From Thermoplasmata archaeon (GTDB taxonomy: Archaea > Thermoplasmatota > Thermoplasmata > Thermoplasmatales > GCA-001856825), in the NCBI GenBank assembly GCA_021792355.1, contig JAJYUV010000041.1, positions 1 to 8,505 on the forward strand: a DNA stretch of 8,505 nucleotides. Direction: 5' to 3'. The position numbers and the translations under genes were made by a program. Shown piece after piece: positions 1 through 6,100 of the stretch. Position 1 is the stretch's first letter. Each line of letters begins with the position of its first letter. Under the pieces are notes generated by a model, which made no database searches, was not told the DNA's origin, and saw only the letters and a list, made by a program, of their open reading frames with translations.

Positions 1-186
1 GCTGCTGAACGTGACCTGGTTACCGGAGGGTGTATAGTCGCCCGCCGCTGAGCCTCCATTAGCTAGCGTAACGGACCAGGTATATGTAAAGGGAGGAGTA
101 CCATATCCCGATGCAACTGAGGCAGTGACTGGGTTACCTATACTTGTAGTTGTCGGGCCAATAGAGATTGAGGACTGGGAGAGGTC
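1..186 (-). repeat. Ig-like domain D27, cut by the window edge (residues 2690-2751)
   Basis: The visible part shows ISIGPTTTSIG, GYGTPPFTYTWSVT and GGSAAGDYTPSGNQVTF. It is very close to D20 (GYGVAPFVYSWTVT, GGSATGDFTFSGNQVTF). The closing strands are outside the window. Because this domain is cut in the middle of a fold, the protein must continue well beyond the left edge. Confidence 0.78.
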
Positions 187-3100
187 GTTGTTTACTTTGA
201 CTTCGATATATTCGCCCTGAATGTCACCGACTATTGTATCCTTGACATAGAGATAAACGTAATAAATACCTGAAGAAGATGGAGTAAATGTATAGGACTG
301 GGGAGAAGACCCAGTAGTGTAACCAGAGGCTGGCGGTGATGACGACGACGATGTCTGTGCTTCCCATTCATATTCATAGGAGCCGCTACCACCATTGAAG
401 CTACCAGTTATGGTCTCGCTCTGGCCCACATCAATTGTTGGAGGGGAAGTCGGAGAATTAATTTTTACAATAACCAAACTGCTCGAATATATTCTAATTG
501 TCGTATTGTTATATGCAACATTTCCGTCGATATCCTTTAATTTTAGGGAAACTGAATAATTACCAGACTGACCAATTGCAAGCTGATCCCCATAGTGAAT
601 GGTAGACGAAGTTGATCCTATGGGAGTAACAGTCCACGTGTAATTGAATGGAGATGTTCCATTTCCGGGAACGACCGTAGCGGTTATCAGCCCGTCTATG
701 ACCGTTGAGGTGGGTGAAATCTCAAGGGAAGCTGTTGAAGGAACCCTATTGACGTGTACAACATATTTAGTGGAGTTGCTAGCTGGGGAATATGCACTAT
801 CAGTTATTATCAAGTAATACGTGTAATTTCCTGGAACCGTTGGAATCTGACTAAGAGTAACTGTTTGACCACTGGTGATAGAGCCAGATGCACCGCTTAT
901 TTCATCCGCGCTTACAGTGCCGTTCCTGTACCATTGATATGAGTACGGTTGTGTTCCTCCTGATATAGTAGGAGTCGAGCTTAATGTAGTAGAGCTTCCA
1001 ACATCCAGAGCGGATGCAGTAGCCTGTATTGTGGCGGTAACTACAAGGAGCGGGTTATTGACATCTACCGTTAGAGATTCAGATGAGGTAGCATCATATT
1101 TGTCTGTTACCGTAATTGTTACGGAATAAGTTCCTGTTCCAGTAAATGTAATGACGTTATCTACATAGCTCGAGTTAGTGCTAGATAGCTTGTAGTCTGT
1201 TGCCGTCGTACTGTTGCTTGAATAGGCAATAGTCCAAGAAAAGCTAAAGGGGGGTGTTCCTGTCCCAGCCTGTACGTATACAGACCACGATGTGTTTTCA
1301 TCGAGCGTTATTGTTGTACCGCTACCTCCACTAAATGTTTTTTTTTGCCATGCCAATAGAGGCTCAAAATTCTGATTGGATGAAGTAAGGATAGATGAGT
1401 TGCTAACTACATTCATGCTCGTTGGATGTAGTACTATTATTGGAGAAGGATTGACGGTGATCAGAACTGACGATGAAGCTACTACACCTACAGCGTCAAC
1501 TATGCTTAGTGTTACTGTGAAATTGCCTGTTTCAGTGAACGTGAAAGTGTTACCCTGCTGCGTTATACCTTGTGAAGATGGATAGGACCAGATGTACGTA
1601 TACGGAGCAGTTCCGTAAGCTGTGGTGTTTGAGAAGGTGACAGTACCGCCCACATCGATTGGGTTAGACGACGGAATAAGGGTTACAGTGGGAAGGGCGT
1701 TTACAGTAACGGTTATTGAGTTTGAAGACGCCACTGTGTCAGAAAGTGAATCTGTAACAGTTGAACCTACAACGTATTGCCCTGGAATCAAGAACGAAAT
1801 AACATTTCCACTGATCGAATAGGAACCAAATTTAATTCCTCCACCCACAGGCGATACCGAGTAGCTGATAGTGTATGGGCCCATTCCACCAGACTCAGAA
1901 TTTGAAAATGTTACTGTCTGGCCCTTGTCTATCGTTGTAGGTGTTAAGGCCGTTATAGTCAAGGAAAGCGGGGCGTTCACCGTTATTGTCGCTGTAACAG
2001 AGGCAGTTTGTGCATCGGCATCTTGTACCGTTGCTGTAACAGAATAGGTACCCTGAGTGCTGAACGTTACTTGGTTCCCTGAGAAAGTGAAATCGCCTGT
2101 AGCCGAGCCGCCACTAGAAAGTGTCACTGTCCAGGAATATACGAATGGAGCTACTCCGTAGCCTGGTTGCATCAAAAGTGAAACCGGAATCCCTATATCA
2201 GTCGTCGTAGGTGAAAGCGACATGGCCGATGTCGCAGGGGCATTTACAACGTTTATAGTTACAGGTGAAGATGTCCCGAATATTCCTGTATTGCTCACTT
2301 CTGTTGCAACAACGACAAAGTGCCACTGTCCAAGCGTAGTCAACGTACCTGTACTGACATACTCTGGTAGCGTGCTAAATTGATTTGTTGTAGCCACTAT
2401 GGAATATGAGGTCGATGTAGGACTTTCTGCTTCTAATTGTGCTGTATAAGGCCCGGTCCCACTAATACTGGTTATTGCGATATTTGTAGAAGTTCCAACA
2501 TCCATTGTCGAAGCGCCGGATATCAATACAGTAAGTGAAGAATATACGATGACAGGTTGGTTGTTAACTGTGATTGTTGCACTTGAGACGCTGCTTGCCC
2601 CCACCGAATCGTTAAAGTAAAGTTTTATTGTGAAAGATCCAGAGTTTGAAAACGTGAACTGGTTACCGCTTTGAGTTATACCGGCTCCTGTCGGATAGCC
2701 CCATCCGTATGTAAACGGCGAGACGCCACCTGAACTAGAGTTACTGAACGTTATTGACGCACCTGCATCTATAGTAGCAGAAGCGGGCGATAATGTAATT
2801 GAAGGGGCAGCATTAACTGTTACAATCTTTGAAATGCTCGCTGATTGACCAGAGGAGTCTTTGACTGTTACGGATACGGAGTACACTCCTGTCTTTGTAA
2901 ATGTCACTTTATTGATTGATGTAGTATAATCGCCAGAAGCAGACCCTGAGGGGTAAAGCGTAACTGTCCAGGAGTAAGAATATGGGGGTACACCAGCGCC
3001 CGTTGATACTGTAACTGAACTAGCGAACCCAACATCCGTATCTGTTGGGGAAATAGTAAGAGATGATGACGTGAGGGAACCTACAACAGTAACTACAGCA

Positions 3101-6100
3101 GGAGCTGGAGCACTAACGAAACCAGTTGAGTCGGATACCGTTACGTAGTACGTGGTCGATACAGTCAAAGCAGGTGTACTGAACGGGTTCCCACTGTAAA
3201 CCAGAGTGGTAAGTGCCTGATTAGAATACCACTTGAATGAATATCCAATCTTTGTTCCCCCGCTCGCAGTTGCGGTAAGGGTTGCAGTTGACCCACTGCT
3301 TATAGTGACAGGTAGAACGGTCACTGTCGGGTCAGGATAAACGGTGACCGTAACGGTATTCGTGCTAACCGGTGATAATGATGTTGCAGTAGGCATCACG
3401 CCTAGGTCTGTAAAAGTGAAATAATAGGAGCTGTTGGAATTAGGTTTGAACGAGTAGGAGGCAGTTGTCCCAGTACTCGATGTTACTATAGTCCCAGTAG
3501 AAGTTAAAAGTGACCAGGAAAACGTTCCAGATCCTCCGCTGATAGTAGCAGTTAGTGCTATAGTCTGGCCCGTATCGATAGTGAAAGATGATGGTTGACT
3601 AGAGATGGTAGGTGTCGGATACACTTTAATTGAAATGCCGCTGGAGATTGAGGATTGGTCGTCACTCGATGAAATTTGCAGATAGAAAACAAATGTTCCT
3701 CTCCCAGTAGGGTCAAAAGAATAGGTAATAGCATTGCCTGAGACGGCATTTCCTGACGAGCCTACCTTATTACCGGTGGAAGTTCCATTTAGGTACCACT
3801 GGTAGGAATATGGGCCCTTCCCACCCGATATGGTAGGGGTATAACTTAAGGAAACGCTCTGTCCGAGGTCGATAGCGCCCGTTCCAGAAACTGGATTGTT
3901 TGCAATGAAAGTAACGCTTAAACTTCCAGTGCTGATCTGTATGGTCGCAGTAACAGAGAGAGTGTAATGGGCGGAGGTCCCCAAGTCAGTAACGTTTAGC
4001 CAGAGCTTTTCAGTCCCTTGAGCCTGCGCTGTGTACACGTAAGTAGATGAAGTACCGACTACCTGTGAATTACCCCCTATCGTCCAGGAATAGGAATAAT
4101 CACCGCTACCTCCTTGCGTAGCAGACGAGAATGTCTGTGAAGCGCCAACTGTCAGACTCGCAGATGATGGATTGATCAACGGGACTAATGCACTATTTAC
4201 GGTAACCAAAACTGTACTAGTGTCCTTGACTGCAGGTGGAGTTGCCGTTGGACTAACTCCAATGTCCTTGAATTCGAAGTAGTAGGAAGTTGATACGGAA
4301 GGAGAGAGTGTGTAGGACGCAGTTGAAGAAGTTCCGTAAGTCACATTAACACCTGAAGATGTAAAGAGTGTCCAGGAGTATGAGCCTGTTCCTCCACTGA
4401 CAGTGGATGTCAGAGTAGTTGCTTCACCAAGATCGATTGTCTCTGCCGTCGGCTCACTCGTTATCGAAAGCGACGGTTTTAATGAAACTGAAACAGTATT
4501 CGATGTTACGGTAGGGGCAGGACTTACACTGGTACCGGTGTCTGTAAATGTGACATAAATTCCCTGATCAGCTGACGAGAATGTCCCTGATGCAGTTGTT
4601 GTGGATCCTGAGTCCCCTAGTATAGGACCAGATGAGTCATACCATTGCCATGTAAACGAGCCTGTACCTCCGGCAACAGTTGATGAGATAACAATTGATT
4701 GACCCGAATCTATAGTGGCCGATTGTGGCTGCACAGATATTGAAGGTGAAGCGTCGACGGTAATAACAGAGGATGCAGATATTATCTCGGTGGGGTGTGT
4801 GCTGCCAACTGTAACGTTGAGCCACACGGTATAAACATTTGGCGTTGATTCACTAAATGTATAGGTTGGGGAGGTACTGACGACGGCTGAGCTCCCTCCT
4901 ATGGTCCAAGAATACGAAAAATCACCATTGCTCGTTGATAAAACAGCGCTCAAAACTAGCGACTGAGAAGCATCAATTGTTGCTGAAGGCGGTGTAATTT
5001 GTAAAGTAGGTGCTTTAACAACCGTAATCGTGATGTATTGTGGTGAAAGGACATAGTTTGGTGTAGTCCCTATATCTGTAACATTTAGCCAGACATTATA
5101 AGTTCCTTCCTTCTTCTCAGAGAAGATATATTGTTGGGTTGTACCAACCGTATTAGCCTTTCCACCAATTGTCCAGGAAAATGCGAATGAACCTGATCCT
5201 CCACCTGTGATTGCAGTCAGCTGGTCTGACTGAGAGGAATAGATTGTAAGCGCCTGGGCTGAAATCGAGACAGAGGGTGCAGAATTTACTGTTATCTTAG
5301 CTACATTTGACGAAACTGTAATGCCTGTTGAGTCTTTGAAAACAACGTAATAACTGCCAGCCTGCGTAGGGGTGAATGTCGCTGTTGGACCATATCCGCT
5401 ACCCCCTTGAATCGGTGACGAACTCCCAGAGCTTACTGAATACCATTGCCAGGAATAAGTACCACTTCCTCCCTGAACAGTAGATGTGAGTAGACTGAAC
5501 TGCTGGGACGGATCAATAGAATAAGACTGTGGTTGAACACTTATAGTAGGCACTGGGTTTACATTAATAACGGTCGTTGATGAAGCAGTCGACCCTGCAG
5601 CATCTGTAACCGTCAGCTTAACAGAATAGCTACCTTGTGAATTAAAGGTAAATGTATTTCCAGGATTAGTTGACTCAGTAAATCCAGAATTCGGGGTAAC
5701 GGAATACGAATAACTGAACGGCTGAGTTCCTCCTTGGGTTAAGTTTGTGAATATTACAGAACCTCCAACGTCAATTTGGTTGCTGGAGGATGAGAGAGTT
5801 ACGGAAGGTAATGGATTTACGGTGATGGTCACACTATTGGAATACGCAACCTCCGAAGAACTGTCTGTGACTTCAAGTTCAAATGACCAGGTTCCAGTAA
5901 TTGAAAGAATTCCTGTTGATGCAGTTGCGGCGGAAAGGTCGTTTGTACTTAAGGGGAAGGAGTTACCGAGGTTATTATAATACGGAAATCCTGGCTGTTC
6001 TACCATCCATTGTCCTGTGTATGGAGGTAATCCGCCAGACAATGAAGTTACGGCAACATTAGAGGATTGGCCCTTATCAATGCTTGTAAGACCAGGGACT

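Noticed and set aside
1321..1350. A frameshift or pseudogene at the A9 run
   Set aside because: The frame is open on both sides and the flanking sequence continues as an Ig-like domain, so the gene is intact as given.
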